Positions 41,523-50,325 of a stretch of 61,682 bases of DNA are shown piece after piece. Numbering within the stretch: position 1 is the stretch's first letter; every line of letters begins with the position of its first letter. The stretch covers positions 1 to 61,682 of the forward strand of contig CALGZB010000110.1 of the NCBI GenBank assembly GCA_937934655.1, written 5' to 3'. Origin of the DNA: an uncultured Acidimicrobiales bacterium (GTDB taxonomy: Bacteria > Actinomycetota > Acidimicrobiia > Acidimicrobiales > SHLQ01). The notes under the pieces were generated by a model that saw nothing but the letters and a program-made list of their open reading frames with translations, was not told the DNA's origin and searched no databases. Made by a program: the position numbers and the translations under genes.

Positions 41523-44500
41523 ACGAACTCTCCGACGCGCAGCGGAAGCTTCTCGAAGCGCGGCTCGCAACGTCGCCGACCAAGGCGAGTTCGAAGCCGA
41601 AGCCTCGGGTTGAGGTGCCCGTGATTCCTGCCCACGGCGTGGTCGGACCGCTCCCGTTGTCGGCCGGACAGCAGGCACTGCTCTTCGAGTACCACCGCCG
41701 TTCTGACGAGCCGGTCTACAACGTGACCCACGCCTACCGCATTCAGGGAAGCTTCGACCTTGAACGCTTTGGACTCGCAGTCCGCTCGGTCGTTGAGGCC
41801 CACGAGCCGCTGCATGTTTCTTTCGGCGCCGACCGGAGGGTGCTGCGTTTCGAAGAAGCCGCGTCGATTGAGTATGTCGACAACGGAGACGGGGGAGGTG
41901 GGTTCGACAACGGAGACGGGGGAGACGGGGGATTCGAAGAACTCGCGTCACGCATTGCTTCCGAACGCATCGACCTTGAGAACGGACCCCTCGTTCGGGT
42001 CGTGATTTCTCCGCTTGGGCCGGATCTCTTCGGCGTCATCATTGCGCTTCACCATGTGTCCTGCGATGCCGGTTCGCTCGCTGTGTTCTGGGCCGATATC
42101 GCTACGGTTTACCGCGGCGACGAAATTGCCACACGCCCGGTGAGCTACTCCGACCACAGCCACTGGCAACGCACCAAGGCAACCGACGACGATGTGCAGT
42201 GGTGGCTCGATCAACTTGGCCCATCACCGCAACCAGTGGCCATTGCTCTGCCTCGTCTGGCGCATGAACCCGATGGCTACCTCACGCACCGGCTCGGTGT
42301 CGCACCTGAGGTCATCGACGCGTTGGGTGCCCGGCCGCTGCCGATCTTTTTGTCGGCCTATGCCTCGCTGCTCCAGCATCTCGGTGGTGTCGATGACCCT
42401 GCAGTCGCGGTTGCGATGTCAACCCGCGATCACCCTGCGACCGATTCGATGGTCGGCTACTTCCTTTCGATGCTCCCGTTCACGATCCCGGTCGGCGATA
42501 ACACCTTCCGATCGTTGGTGTCCGAGGTCGAAGGCCGCCTCGCCGGCGGCATGCTCCGGCGTCATATTCCCCTTGGCGACATCGTGCGCCATATGCGCGA
42601 TCAGAACGACACAAGCGGTGCTGGCGCCACCATCGATATCGATGCGTTAACCCGCACGATGTTTGTGTTCGACGCGGCCCACGCACCACAACTGCCTGGT
42701 GTCACGATCGAAGAACGGATCTACCCCAACGGTTCATCGGTTGCCGGGTTGACCCTCTTTGTTCGGCCGCACGCTGCAGGCGGCTGGGAAGCGGCGTTGG
42801 AATATCGGGGCGAGGACTACTCGGCTGCGCAGGCAGCGCTCATCCTCGATCGTTTCGACGCGGCACTCACCGAGTTGCTTGCCGAACCCGACAGCGTGAT
42901 CCGTTCTCTCTCGCTTGCTACCGATGCCGTGCCGGACGAATCCGGGTTTGGGCTCGCCGACCTGCATGGCGGTCCGATTACCGCGGCGCTCGTACCGCTC
43001 CCAGAATTGATTGCCGACATCGCCGAATCGGGTCCACTCGCCGCCGCCGTGCAGTGTGGCGATTCCGCAATCAGCTACGGCGAGCTGATGAACCGGGCCG
43101 ATGTGCTTGCACGTCGGCTTCGGGCCCAAGGGGTCGCTGGTGGTGACCGAGTAGCCATCGTGCTGCCGCGTTCGGTCGATGTGGTGGTGGCGATTCTGGG
43201 TGTGCTTCGAGCCGGTGCTGCCTATGTACCGATCGACCCGACGTATCCCGCGGATCGCATTGCGCTCATCGTCGGCGAAGCGAAACCAAAGGTAACCATC
43301 GCCAGCGACGCTGAGATGAGTGCCACCACGCCAGTTATGACGGTGCCTGTCCGCTCGAACGAGGGGCCTCCCGCCGACCGGAGCTGGTGCCCATCGCTCG
43401 ATGATCCCGCCTACGTGATCTTCACGTCCGGTTCTACCGGCACACCCCGCGGCGTCGAGGTAACCCATCGAAACCTGGCGGCGAGCACCTTGGCCCGATT
43501 CGATGTGTACGACTCGCAGCCCGAACAGTTTCTGCTGCTTTCGAGCTACGGGTTCGACTCGTCGATCGTTGGCTTGTTCTGGACGCTTGCGGCTGGCGGC
43601 GAGGTGGTGCTTCCGACCGACGGTCAAACCGCCGACCTCGATCAGGTTGCGGCGCTGGTGGCGGCGGCCGAAATTTCCCATCTTTTGGCGGTACCAACGC
43701 TGTACGACGCGCTCCTTCGCCGAGCGCCCGACCGACTCCGCGGTCTCCGTGTCGCAATGGTGGCGGGCGAATCCGCACCAGTCGATATCGTCGCTCGTCA
43801 TCACGCCATGGTGCCGCGATGCCAGCTGGTGAACGAGTACGGACCGACCGAAACAACGGTCTGGGCAACGAGCCACGACTGTGTTGACCCCGCAACTCCG
43901 GTGGAGTCCGAACCCGCCAAAACCCTGCTGGAAACCGTGTCGATCGGACGGCCAATTCCTGGCACGTATGTGCGAGTTGCCGATGCTCAGGGACGAGCCC
44001 TCCCTCATGGTGTCGCTGGAGAACTCTGGATCGGCGGAGCTGGCGTAACCGGTGGTTACATCAACGATCCCGACGCCACCGCGGCCAAGTTCGTCGTCGA
44101 TCCGAGATCCGGGGCGACGATGTACCGCTCGGGTGACCTCGTGCGTGTCAATGCAGCTCTCGAACTCGACTTTCTCGGCCGGGTCGACAATCAGCTCAGT
44201 GTCGGGGGCTTTCGTATCGAGCCCGAAGAGATCGAGACCGTGCTCGGCGCTCACCCCGGGGTGCAAGCCTCGGTGGTTCTTCTCGATGCCGGCCAACGGC
44301 TTATTGCACTGGTCGAACCCGACGACGGTGCAGCCTCATCAACGCAACGAGACGACCTAGCGCTCGAACTCAAAGCGCTTGTAGCCAATCAATTGCCAGC
44401 CGCGCTTGTCCCGCGCAACATAGCGATTCTCGACCGGCTTCCGCGGACCGTTCACGGCAAAGTCGACCGTTCCGGATCGGCGGCGTTGGTGCCGGAACAA

Positions 44501-45577
44501 CCATCATCTGACCCAGACACGACATTGGAGACAGGCGTACTGGGCGACGTCTTGCTGGTATGGCGAACCATCCTCGGCGATTCGGCGCTTGATGTTGACT
44601 CGGACTTCTTTGCTTCCGGCGGCGACTCGCTTCGAGCGCTCGAGCTGTGCGAAGCACTTGAACCCCTTGCCGGCCGTCGAGTCGGAATGGGCGAACTCAT
44701 CGATGCCCGAACTCCCGTGAAGCTTGCGGCCACCCTTGGGCTGGTTTCCGAAGCGCACAGCAACATCGAGTTTGAGCTGCTCGAGACGCTTCGCCCGCCC
44801 ACGGCTACCGCTGTCATCGAGCAGCGACGGACACTAGTCATCCTCCCGCCCGGCGGCGGAAACTTGTTGGCCTACTCGGCGTTGGTCCGTGAACTCGAAG
44901 ACGATCAACCAATCGTTGGCTTCCGCCTTCCGGGAGCCGATGGGCGCTCAGCGCCAGTGCATACGATTCTCGAGCAGGCCGACCGGATTCTTCCGGAACT
45001 TCTGGCGTCGGTGCTGCCCGGCGACGGCTACAACCTTGTTGGGTGGTCTACGGGCGGGCTTCTGGCACTAGAGCTGGCAAGCCGACTCGAGCGGCTCGGC
45101 TTTCCCGTAGCGCTCACTGCCATGATCGACACGATCTATCCCGGGTACCAAGTGGTCGAACAACCGGCGAAGCTTTCGAAATACCGTGCTCTGCTTGAAG
45201 AGGGTGGCGTGCGGTCGGTCGCCGACCATGCCCAACTCCGAGCAAAGGTTCGCGTCCGCGAACGCTCCGCCTGGTTACGAGCCCGAGTCGCCGACCGCCG
45301 CGGAATCACCGACGATGCGAAAGCCAACGAACAACGTCTCTTTGAGATCGCATTCGAGGCTGCGGCAACGTACCGCCCCCCGGCCTATGACGGCCCGGTC
45401 ACACTCTTTGCCGCTTCAGGAACCGACTCGAGTCGAACCGTGCGCCCCTGGTCGGATCACTTGGGCACGCTGGCCGTCGTGTCGGTCGACGGCGAACATG
45501 CCGAAGAAGGCGCGGTGCTCGACGCCGAACGAGTCGGACCGATTGCCGACCACGTCGCAAAACTCCTGAGTACCTAG
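41519..45577 (+). CDS. Terminal NRPS module C-A-PCP-TE
   Basis: 1352 aa. An N-terminal helix plus basic segment (residues 1-30) may dock with the acidic tail of the previous protein. Condensation domain about 40-470 with HHVSCDA (His178-Asp183) and an odd Gly/Asp-rich run at 121-138 encoded by a short repeat. Adenylation domain about 500-985: 'FTSGSTGTPRG', 'FDSSIV' (Asp680), 'NEYGPTETT', 'YRSGD', 'RTVHGKVDR' (Lys981). The pocket reads D-S-V-A-M-A-E-V-W-K, which I cannot assign. Carrier Ser1037 in 'ASGGDSLRAL'. Type I thioesterase about 1095-1352 with nucleophile Ser1177 in 'GWSTGG', Asp1204 and His1327 as likely triad. It releases the finished peptide. GTGA overlap with the previous gene. 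Confidence 0.95.
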   Translation: MNELSDAQRKLLEARLATSPTKASSKPKPRVEVPVIPAHGVVGPLPLSAGQQALLFEYHRRSDEPVYNVTHAYRIQGSFDLERFGLAVRSVVEAHEPLHVSFGADRRVLRFEEAASIEYVDNGDGGGGFDNGDGGDGGFEELASRIASERIDLENGPLVRVVISPLGPDLFGVIIALHHVSCDAGSLAVFWADIATVYRGDEIATRPVSYSDHSHWQRTKATDDDVQWWLDQLGPSPQPVAIALPRLAHEPDGYLTHRLGVAPEVIDALGARPLPIFLSAYASLLQHLGGVDDPAVAVAMSTRDHPATDSMVGYFLSMLPFTIPVGDNTFRSLVSEVEGRLAGGMLRRHIPLGDIVRHMRDQNDTSGAGATIDIDALTRTMFVFDAAHAPQLPGVTIEERIYPNGSSVAGLTLFVRPHAAGGWEAALEYRGEDYSAAQAALILDRFDAALTELLAEPDSVIRSLSLATDAVPDESGFGLADLHGGPITAALVPLPELIADIAESGPLAAAVQCGDSAISYGELMNRADVLARRLRAQGVAGGDRVAIVLPRSVDVVVAILGVLRAGAAYVPIDPTYPADRIALIVGEAKPKVTIASDAEMSATTPVMTVPVRSNEGPPADRSWCPSLDDPAYVIFTSGSTGTPRGVEVTHRNLAASTLARFDVYDSQPEQFLLLSSYGFDSSIVGLFWTLAAGGEVVLPTDGQTADLDQVAALVAAAEISHLLAVPTLYDALLRRAPDRLRGLRVAMVAGESAPVDIVARHHAMVPRCQLVNEYGPTETTVWATSHDCVDPATPVESEPAKTLLETVSIGRPIPGTYVRVADAQGRALPHGVAGELWIGGAGVTGGYINDPDATAAKFVVDPRSGATMYRSGDLVRVNAALELDFLGRVDNQLSVGGFRIEPEEIETVLGAHPGVQASVVLLDAGQRLIALVEPDDGAASSTQRDDLALELKALVANQLPAALVPRNIAILDRLPRTVHGKVDRSGSAALVPEQPSSDPDTTLETGVLGDVLLVWRTILGDSALDVDSDFFASGGDSLRALELCEALEPLAGRRVGMGELIDARTPVKLAATLGLVSEAHSNIEFELLETLRPPTATAVIEQRRTLVILPPGGGNLLAYSALVRELEDDQPIVGFRLPGADGRSAPVHTILEQADRILPELLASVLPGDGYNLVGWSTGGLLALELASRLERLGFPVALTAMIDTIYPGYQVVEQPAKLSKYRALLEEGGVRSVADHAQLRAKVRVRERSAWLRARVADRRGITDDAKANEQRLFEIAFEAAATYRPPAYDGPVTLFAASGTDSSRTVRPWSDHLGTLAVVSVDGEHAEEGAVLDAERVGPIADHVAKLLST

Positions 45578-45592
45578 CGCGAATCGCCGAAG

Positions 45593-47908
45593 CTAGACGC
45601 CGACCATCTCGCGTTCGGGCTCGGTGTCGGGTGGTGTTGGCGGGGTGGGAGGTTCTTCGCCGTGACCCTCTACATCGAGTTTCGGCAAGATGCGGTCGAG
45701 CCAACCGGGAAGCCACCAGTTGCGGTCGCCCAGCAGCTCCATGGTCGCCGGAACCAGAAGTAGCCGGACGATCGTGGCATCGAGGAAAATGGCGATTGCT
45801 AGTCCCGAACCGAAGAGTTTGATGATTCGGTCGGTTTCGAGAAGGAACGAACCGAACACGAACACCATGATGGCGGCCGCTGCGCTGATAACTCGGGCGG
45901 TTGATGCGAGACCATCGGCAACTGCGGTGGCGTTGTCGCCGGTGCGGTCATACTCCTCTTTCACCCGGCTAAGAAGAAACACCTCGTAGTCCATCGAGAG
46001 ACCAAACACGATGGCGAACATCATCATCGGGATGAACGGCTCGATCGGGCCGCCCTTGCCGACGCCGATGAGATCGATAAACCAACCCCACTGGAACACC
46101 GCCACGATGACACCGTAGGCAGCCCCGATGGACAGCAGGTTCATGATGACGGCCTTGAGCGGCACGAGTATCGAACGAAACACGGCCATCAGCAGCAGGA
46201 AGGAAAGCGTGAGCACGGCAAGGAAGAAGACCGGAATTCGCCGGGCAAGGTAGCTCGAGAAGTCCGCTCCAACCGCCAACGAACCCGTGGTGAAGACGTC
46301 GACGCCAGCCGCCGCGTCGATTCGGCCATCGCGTAACACCTCGAGCAGGTCCGACGTTGCGCTGTCTTGAGGGGCGGTGGCAGAGATGACCTGCCACAGC
46401 ACGGCTTCAGGATTTTCTGGATCGTTCGGAATAGGGGGGCTTGCGAAGGCAACGCCCTCGGTGCTGTTGAGCAGCGCCGTGACCTCGGCCATTTGCGGAA
46501 GGTCAGCGGGGGTGACCTCGGCGACCAAAAGGATCGGCCCATTGAAACCAGGGCCGAATCCCTCGGCGAGGAGATCGTATGCCTGGCGCGCCGTGGTGTC
46601 ATCGGGAAGGTTGCCGGTGTCGGAGAAGCCGAGACGAAGGCTCAGGACCGGAATGGTCATGACGAGTAGAAGTGCGGTGGCGCCGATGGCGAATGGCCAT
46701 GGGTAGCGCTGAATGAGGCGACTCCACCGGTAGGGGAGCGTCTTTTCGATTGGTTTCACCTTGCGGGGCGGCAGCTCCTGTTTGAGCGCCGGAATAAACA
46801 GCCCGCCGATCATGGCAAAGGCGGCAACGGGGAGAGCAATGAAGGCGATCTGGGGAAAGCCGATGCCGACACCGATAAGCATGAGCGCCACCATCGATGC
46901 GGCGATGATGCCCCGACGTCGGGTTACTTCGATCCGGTCGCCGGCGAAACCGAGGAGGGCTGGTAGAAGCGTGATCGAGGCGATCATGGTGACGGCAACG
47001 GTTAGCGATGCGCCGATAGCGAGCCCGTTGATGAAGGTGAGGCCAATGATGAGCATGCCGAGCAGCGAGATAACCACGGTAACGCCCGCGAAAAGAACCG
47101 CACGGCCGGCGGTGTTGAGAGCGATGGCGGTTGCATCCTCGGTGGAGAACCCTTTGTGGAGCTCTTCTCGGAACCGGTTGACGATGAAGAGGGCGTAATC
47201 GATACCCACGCCAAGACCGATCATGATGCTGAGCACCGGAGTGAACTCGGGCATATCGATGAAGATCGCAGCGATGGCGGTGATGATGCTGCCGAGCCCG
47301 ATGCCGAAGAGTGCGGTGCCGATGGGGAGGCCCATTCCGAGCACAGAGCCGAAGGCCGCAATAAGGATAAAGATGGCGAAGGCGAGACCTAAGAGTTCGG
47401 ATTCGGGCGGCTCGAACTCGATGAAGAACTCATTGCCAAACTCGAGACGAACGTCGTCGATGGCCGGTTCGAGTTCGCGGATCTCTTCCGCGAGGGCCAC
47501 GGCTTGGGTCTGGCTGAGTTCCAAAGGCGCTTCGAGGCTGGCGAACGCAACTGTGCGTTGTGGGTTTATCTGCCCTTGGGCTTGTTCGGAGTAGGGGCTG
47601 ATGAGCTTAATGCCTTCGAGTTCGCTGATTTCGTCGAGGTACTCCTGAACTGGACCAGCAACGGATGGAGCGGTGACATCTTCTGCGGCGATGACGATTT
47701 GTCCGGCGAGTCCGCTGCCTCGTCCGTCGAAGTGTTCATCGAGCACGTCGAAGCCTTCAGACGCTTCACCGTCGGGAACCTCGAACCCGGCGGTAAATCC
47801 TTGGCCAAATGAGCCAACGATGACCCCGCCAACGATGAGCGCAGCAACCCATACGCCCAGCACGATCCACCGGTTGTTGTGGCAGTAACGACCGAGACTC
47901 TTCAACAT
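45593..47908 (-). CDS. MMPL/RND-superfamily transporter
   Basis: 771 aa with two repeats of a large extracytoplasmic loop followed by five to six helices; typical MMPL segments are 'SIMIGLGVGIDYALFIVNRF' in the first half and 'FGLSMDYEVFLLSRVKEEYD' in the second (GxxxDY motifs). It is a proton-driven exporter of lipids or hydrophobic metabolites. The start at ATG 47908 is fixed by GGAAGGA 5 nt upstream. It converges on the NRPS operon with only 15 bp between stops, and MmpL-type pumps often accompany NRPS products in actinobacteria, so export of the peptide is plausible but unproven. Confidence 0.9.
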   Translation of the reverse strand: MLKSLGRYCHNNRWIVLGVWVAALIVGGVIVGSFGQGFTAGFEVPDGEASEGFDVLDEHFDGRGSGLAGQIVIAAEDVTAPSVAGPVQEYLDEISELEGIKLISPYSEQAQGQINPQRTVAFASLEAPLELSQTQAVALAEEIRELEPAIDDVRLEFGNEFFIEFEPPESELLGLAFAIFILIAAFGSVLGMGLPIGTALFGIGLGSIITAIAAIFIDMPEFTPVLSIMIGLGVGIDYALFIVNRFREELHKGFSTEDATAIALNTAGRAVLFAGVTVVISLLGMLIIGLTFINGLAIGASLTVAVTMIASITLLPALLGFAGDRIEVTRRRGIIAASMVALMLIGVGIGFPQIAFIALPVAAFAMIGGLFIPALKQELPPRKVKPIEKTLPYRWSRLIQRYPWPFAIGATALLLVMTIPVLSLRLGFSDTGNLPDDTTARQAYDLLAEGFGPGFNGPILLVAEVTPADLPQMAEVTALLNSTEGVAFASPPIPNDPENPEAVLWQVISATAPQDSATSDLLEVLRDGRIDAAAGVDVFTTGSLAVGADFSSYLARRIPVFFLAVLTLSFLLLMAVFRSILVPLKAVIMNLLSIGAAYGVIVAVFQWGWFIDLIGVGKGGPIEPFIPMMMFAIVFGLSMDYEVFLLSRVKEEYDRTGDNATAVADGLASTARVISAAAAIMVFVFGSFLLETDRIIKLFGSGLAIAIFLDATIVRLLLVPATMELLGDRNWWLPGWLDRILPKLDVEGHGEEPPTPPTPPDTEPEREMVGV

Positions 47909-47945
47909 GGTTTTCCTTCCGCCGGACGAGCAGAAGCTCGAACCA

Positions 47946-47959
47946 GTGCATGTATGCAC
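47946..47959. promoter_or_regulatory. 14-bp palindrome upstream of the MMPL gene
   Basis: GTGCATGTATGCAC is a palindrome (6-bp arms, 2-nt centre) 38 bp before the MMPL start; a second GTGCAC lies at 47971-47976. A candidate repressor site. Confidence 0.5.
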
Positions 47960-48107
47960 AAGGGAACGCTGTGCACCTATCGGCAACTTACACCGTAGAT
48001 TTGACGATCTGACGTGACTTTGGTCATCGGCAGATTTGAGCCGACCGGCTCGACTGGCGAGGACACCAGGAGCGAGATAGCGGCACCGACTCGGGTACGG
48101 TTTTCCC

Positions 48108-48134
48108 ATGAGCGACATTAAGACGTTGTCATGA
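48108..48134 (+). CDS. Leader mini-ORF 1 (MSDIKTLS)
   Basis: Eight codons from ATG 48108 to TGA 48132-48134, made by a 23-bp tandem duplication of the start region of the gene at 48154. TACGGT lies 6 nt before this ATG. Its stop overlaps the start of mini-ORF 2 (ATGA). Confidence 0.5.
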   Translation: MSDIKTLS

Positions 48135-48153
48135 ACGACATTAAGACGTTGTC
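48108..48153. repeat. 23-bp tandem duplication
   Basis: Two full copies (48108-48130, 48131-48153) differing at one base (AGC versus AAC codon), followed by a third start ATGAGCGACATT of the real gene. Confidence 0.9.
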
Positions 48154-48157
48154 ATGA
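48131..48157 (+). CDS. Leader mini-ORF 2 (MNDIKTLS)
   Basis: Second eight-codon copy; its TGA overlaps the ATG of the 114-aa gene at 48154 (ATGA). If translated, the three starts would be coupled in series. Confidence 0.5.
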   Translation: MNDIKTLS

Positions 48158-48498
48158 GCGACATTCAGATCGAAGCCGACGTCGACACGACGCCCACGAT
48201 TTACGGGCGAATCGTCGACGTTTCGAGCCTCTCCTATGTGGCTCGGGTCGAGGTGGGTATTGCCGCTATCCGACCCGATGGGGAGAAGGTCAACGTGGTG
48301 GTCCTTACCACCGATACCGGTGAGTTCGATATCCCGATTCCGGCCGGACCGTTCACTGCAGCCCGAGCTGCAGCTGGCATCGATGGTCCTGCACCGGTGG
48401 AGCTCGATATCGAAGATGGTGAGATCGTGCCCGGCGACGTAGTGTTTACCGTCGCCCCCGAGCAGGGCACCCACCTGCGCTTCGGCGGTTTTGCGTAA
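48154..48498 (+). CDS. Small beta-rich hypothetical protein
   Basis: 114 aa beginning MSDIQIEADV. The pattern of alternating hydrophobic strands ('TIYGRIVDVSSLSYVARVEV', 'VVVLTTDTGEFDIPIPAGPF', 'VVFTVAPEQGTHLRF') suggests a beta-sandwich or carboxypeptidase-regulatory-like fold; I do not recognise a family. No signal peptide. It is preceded by two duplicated mini-ORFs and followed after 40 bp by the MetY-like gene with its own promoter. Confidence 0.65.
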   Translation: MSDIQIEADVDTTPTIYGRIVDVSSLSYVARVEVGIAAIRPDGEKVNVVVLTTDTGEFDIPIPAGPFTAARAAAGIDGPAPVELDIEDGEIVPGDVVFTVAPEQGTHLRFGGFA

Positions 48499-48526
48499 GA
48501 CAGCCGAGTAAGCCGGGGGTTCGTTC

Positions 48527-48532
48527 TACGAT
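48527..48532 (+). promoter_or_regulatory. -10-like hexamer TACGAT for the MetY-like gene
   Basis: TACGAT lies 6 nt before ATG 48539; no Shine-Dalgarno is seen, so a leaderless start is likely. Confidence 0.5.
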
Positions 48533-48538
48533 GGGCCG

Positions 48539-49831
48539 ATGACCGATCGTGAATGGGGTTTTCGGACCCGGGCACTGCACGCTGGTGGACAGCCCGACGC
48601 CGCAACGGGTGCGCGAGCCGTGCCTATTTACCAATCGTCGAGTTTTGTGTTCGAGGACACCGCCGATGCCGCCGACCTGTTTGCGTTGCAGAAATACGGC
48701 ACCATCTACACCCGAATCTCTAACCCGACGATCAGTGCCTTCGAAGAACGGATGGCAAGCCTCGAAGGAGGCATCGGAGCGGTAGCCACCAGTAGCGGCC
48801 AAGCGGCCGAGTTTCTGGCGGTCTCGTCGCTGGTGGGACAAGGCGACCACATCGTGGCCGCGGCTGGTCTTTATGGCGGCACCTTCACGCTGCTCGATAC
48901 CACCATGCGGCGATTCGGGGTCGACACCACCTTTGTCGATGGCACCGATCCCGAGGCGTTTGCCAGCGCCATAACCAACCAGACCAAGTTGCTTTACACC
49001 GAGATCATCTCGAACCCATCCGGTGCGGTGGCCGACCTCGAAGCACTTGCCGAGGTCGCTCGAGCCCATAATCTCCCGCTCTTTGTCGACAACACATTCG
49101 CGAGTCCGTATCTGTGTCGCCCCATCGAGTTCGGCGTCGACGTGGTGGTGCAGTCGGCGACAAAGTTCATCGGCGGCCATGGCACATCGATCGGTGGGGT
49201 CGTCGTCGACTCTGGCCGATTCGATTGGGGATCGGGAAGGTTCCCCAATATGACCGAACCGGTTCCGTCCTATAACGGGCTGCGCTGGTGGGACAACTTT
49301 GGCGAATTCGCCTATTGCACCAAGGTTCGTTCCGAACAATTACGCGATGTGGGCGCCTCGATGTCGCCCTTCAACGCCTTTCTCTTTCTCCAAGGCCTTG
49401 AGACCCTGCCGCAGCGGATGGAGGAACACGTCGCGAACGCTCAGGCCGTAGCCGAGTGGCTTGACGCTGATCCCCGGGTCGCCTGGGTGAAGTTTGCTGG
49501 GCTATCCGACTCGCCTTGGCACGATCTCGCCAAGAAGTACCTTCCCAAGGGACCTGGTGCGATCTTTACCTTCGGTGTTCAGGGAGGGCGTAAGGCCGGA
49601 GCGGCGTTTATCGAAGCGCTCCAGTTGGTGAGTCACCTTGCCAATGTTGGTGACGCTCGAACCCTGGTGATTCACCCGGGATCAACCACCCATCAACAGC
49701 TAAACGACGACGAACTCGCCGCCGCAGGAGTAAGCGCAGACATGGTGCGGCTCTCGGTAGGACTCGAGGACGTCGAGGACATCATCTACGACCTCGACCA
49801 GGCGCTTGCAATATCTCAGGAGATCAAATGA
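48539..49831 (+). CDS. O-acetylhomoserine sulfhydrylase/cystathionine-gamma-synthase family PLP enzyme
   Basis: 430 aa. 'ALHAGGQPDAATGARAVPIY' at the N-terminus, 'YTRISNPTISAFEERMASLE', the cofactor segment 'LPLFVDNTFASPYLCRP' and Schiff-base Lys209 in 'VVVQSATKFIGGHG' identify the Cys/Met-metabolism PLP family; length and 'GSGRFPNMTEP' favour O-acetylhomoserine aminocarboxypropyltransferase (MetY), which makes homocysteine with sulfide. It overlaps the CoA-binding protein gene by 4 nt (ATGA), a pairing often seen next to metY/metX genes. Confidence 0.9.
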   Translation: MTDREWGFRTRALHAGGQPDAATGARAVPIYQSSSFVFEDTADAADLFALQKYGTIYTRISNPTISAFEERMASLEGGIGAVATSSGQAAEFLAVSSLVGQGDHIVAAAGLYGGTFTLLDTTMRRFGVDTTFVDGTDPEAFASAITNQTKLLYTEIISNPSGAVADLEALAEVARAHNLPLFVDNTFASPYLCRPIEFGVDVVVQSATKFIGGHGTSIGGVVVDSGRFDWGSGRFPNMTEPVPSYNGLRWWDNFGEFAYCTKVRSEQLRDVGASMSPFNAFLFLQGLETLPQRMEEHVANAQAVAEWLDADPRVAWVKFAGLSDSPWHDLAKKYLPKGPGAIFTFGVQGGRKAGAAFIEALQLVSHLANVGDARTLVIHPGSTTHQQLNDDELAAAGVSADMVRLSVGLEDVEDIIYDLDQALAISQEIK

Positions 49832-50325
49832 CTCTTCGCAGTCCTTTTACAAATCCTTCCGCCAATGAACGACGAGCGATTCTTGATGAGTCCCGTTCGA
49901 TTGCCATCGTGGGCGCATCGGCGAACCCATCGAGAGCAAGCAATTTTGTTGCCACCTATCTCATGAGTTCGTCGGCCGATTACGACGTGTGGTTGGTGAA
50001 CCCGCGCGAGACCGAGATCCTCGGTCAATCCGTGTACCCGAGCCTCGACGACCTTCCGGGAGCGCCCGACATCGTCGATGTCTTTCGCAAGGCCGACGAC
50101 TGCCCCGCTATCGCGGAAGATGCGGTTCGAGTTGGAGCGAAGACGCTCTGGATTCAGCTTGGCCTCTGGAGTGAAGAAGCTGCCGAGATCGCACTGGCAG
50201 CGGGTCTCAATGTGGTGATGGACTCGTGCACCAAGATCGAACACGCCCGTTTCCACGGTGGCCTCGGCCTTGCCGGATTCAATACTGGTGTGATCTCGAG
50301 CAAGCGTCGCGGGCGTAAGTCCTAA
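49828..50325 (+). CDS. CoA-binding-domain protein (YccU-like)
   Basis: 165 aa, a single Rossmann-type CoA-binding domain: 'SIAIVGASANPSRASNFVAT', 'WLVNPRETEILGQSVYPSLD', 'DIVDVFRKADDCPAIAEDAV', 'LWIQLGLWSEEA' and 'NVVMDSCTKIEHARF', whose conserved Cys is the residue acylated in some relatives. The function is not firmly known. Translationally coupled to the MetY-like gene, hence probably related to sulfur amino acid metabolism. Its stop overlaps the convergent thioredoxin-like gene by 4 nt. Confidence 0.9.
   Translation: MTLRSPFTNPSANERRAILDESRSIAIVGASANPSRASNFVATYLMSSSADYDVWLVNPRETEILGQSVYPSLDDLPGAPDIVDVFRKADDCPAIAEDAVRVGAKTLWIQLGLWSEEAAEIALAAGLNVVMDSCTKIEHARFHGGLGLAGFNTGVISSKRRGRKS

Noticed and set aside
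42734..44296. Minus-strand ORF of 520 codons
   Set aside because: Shadow of the terminal NRPS module, whose adenylation motifs are unmistakable on the plus strand.
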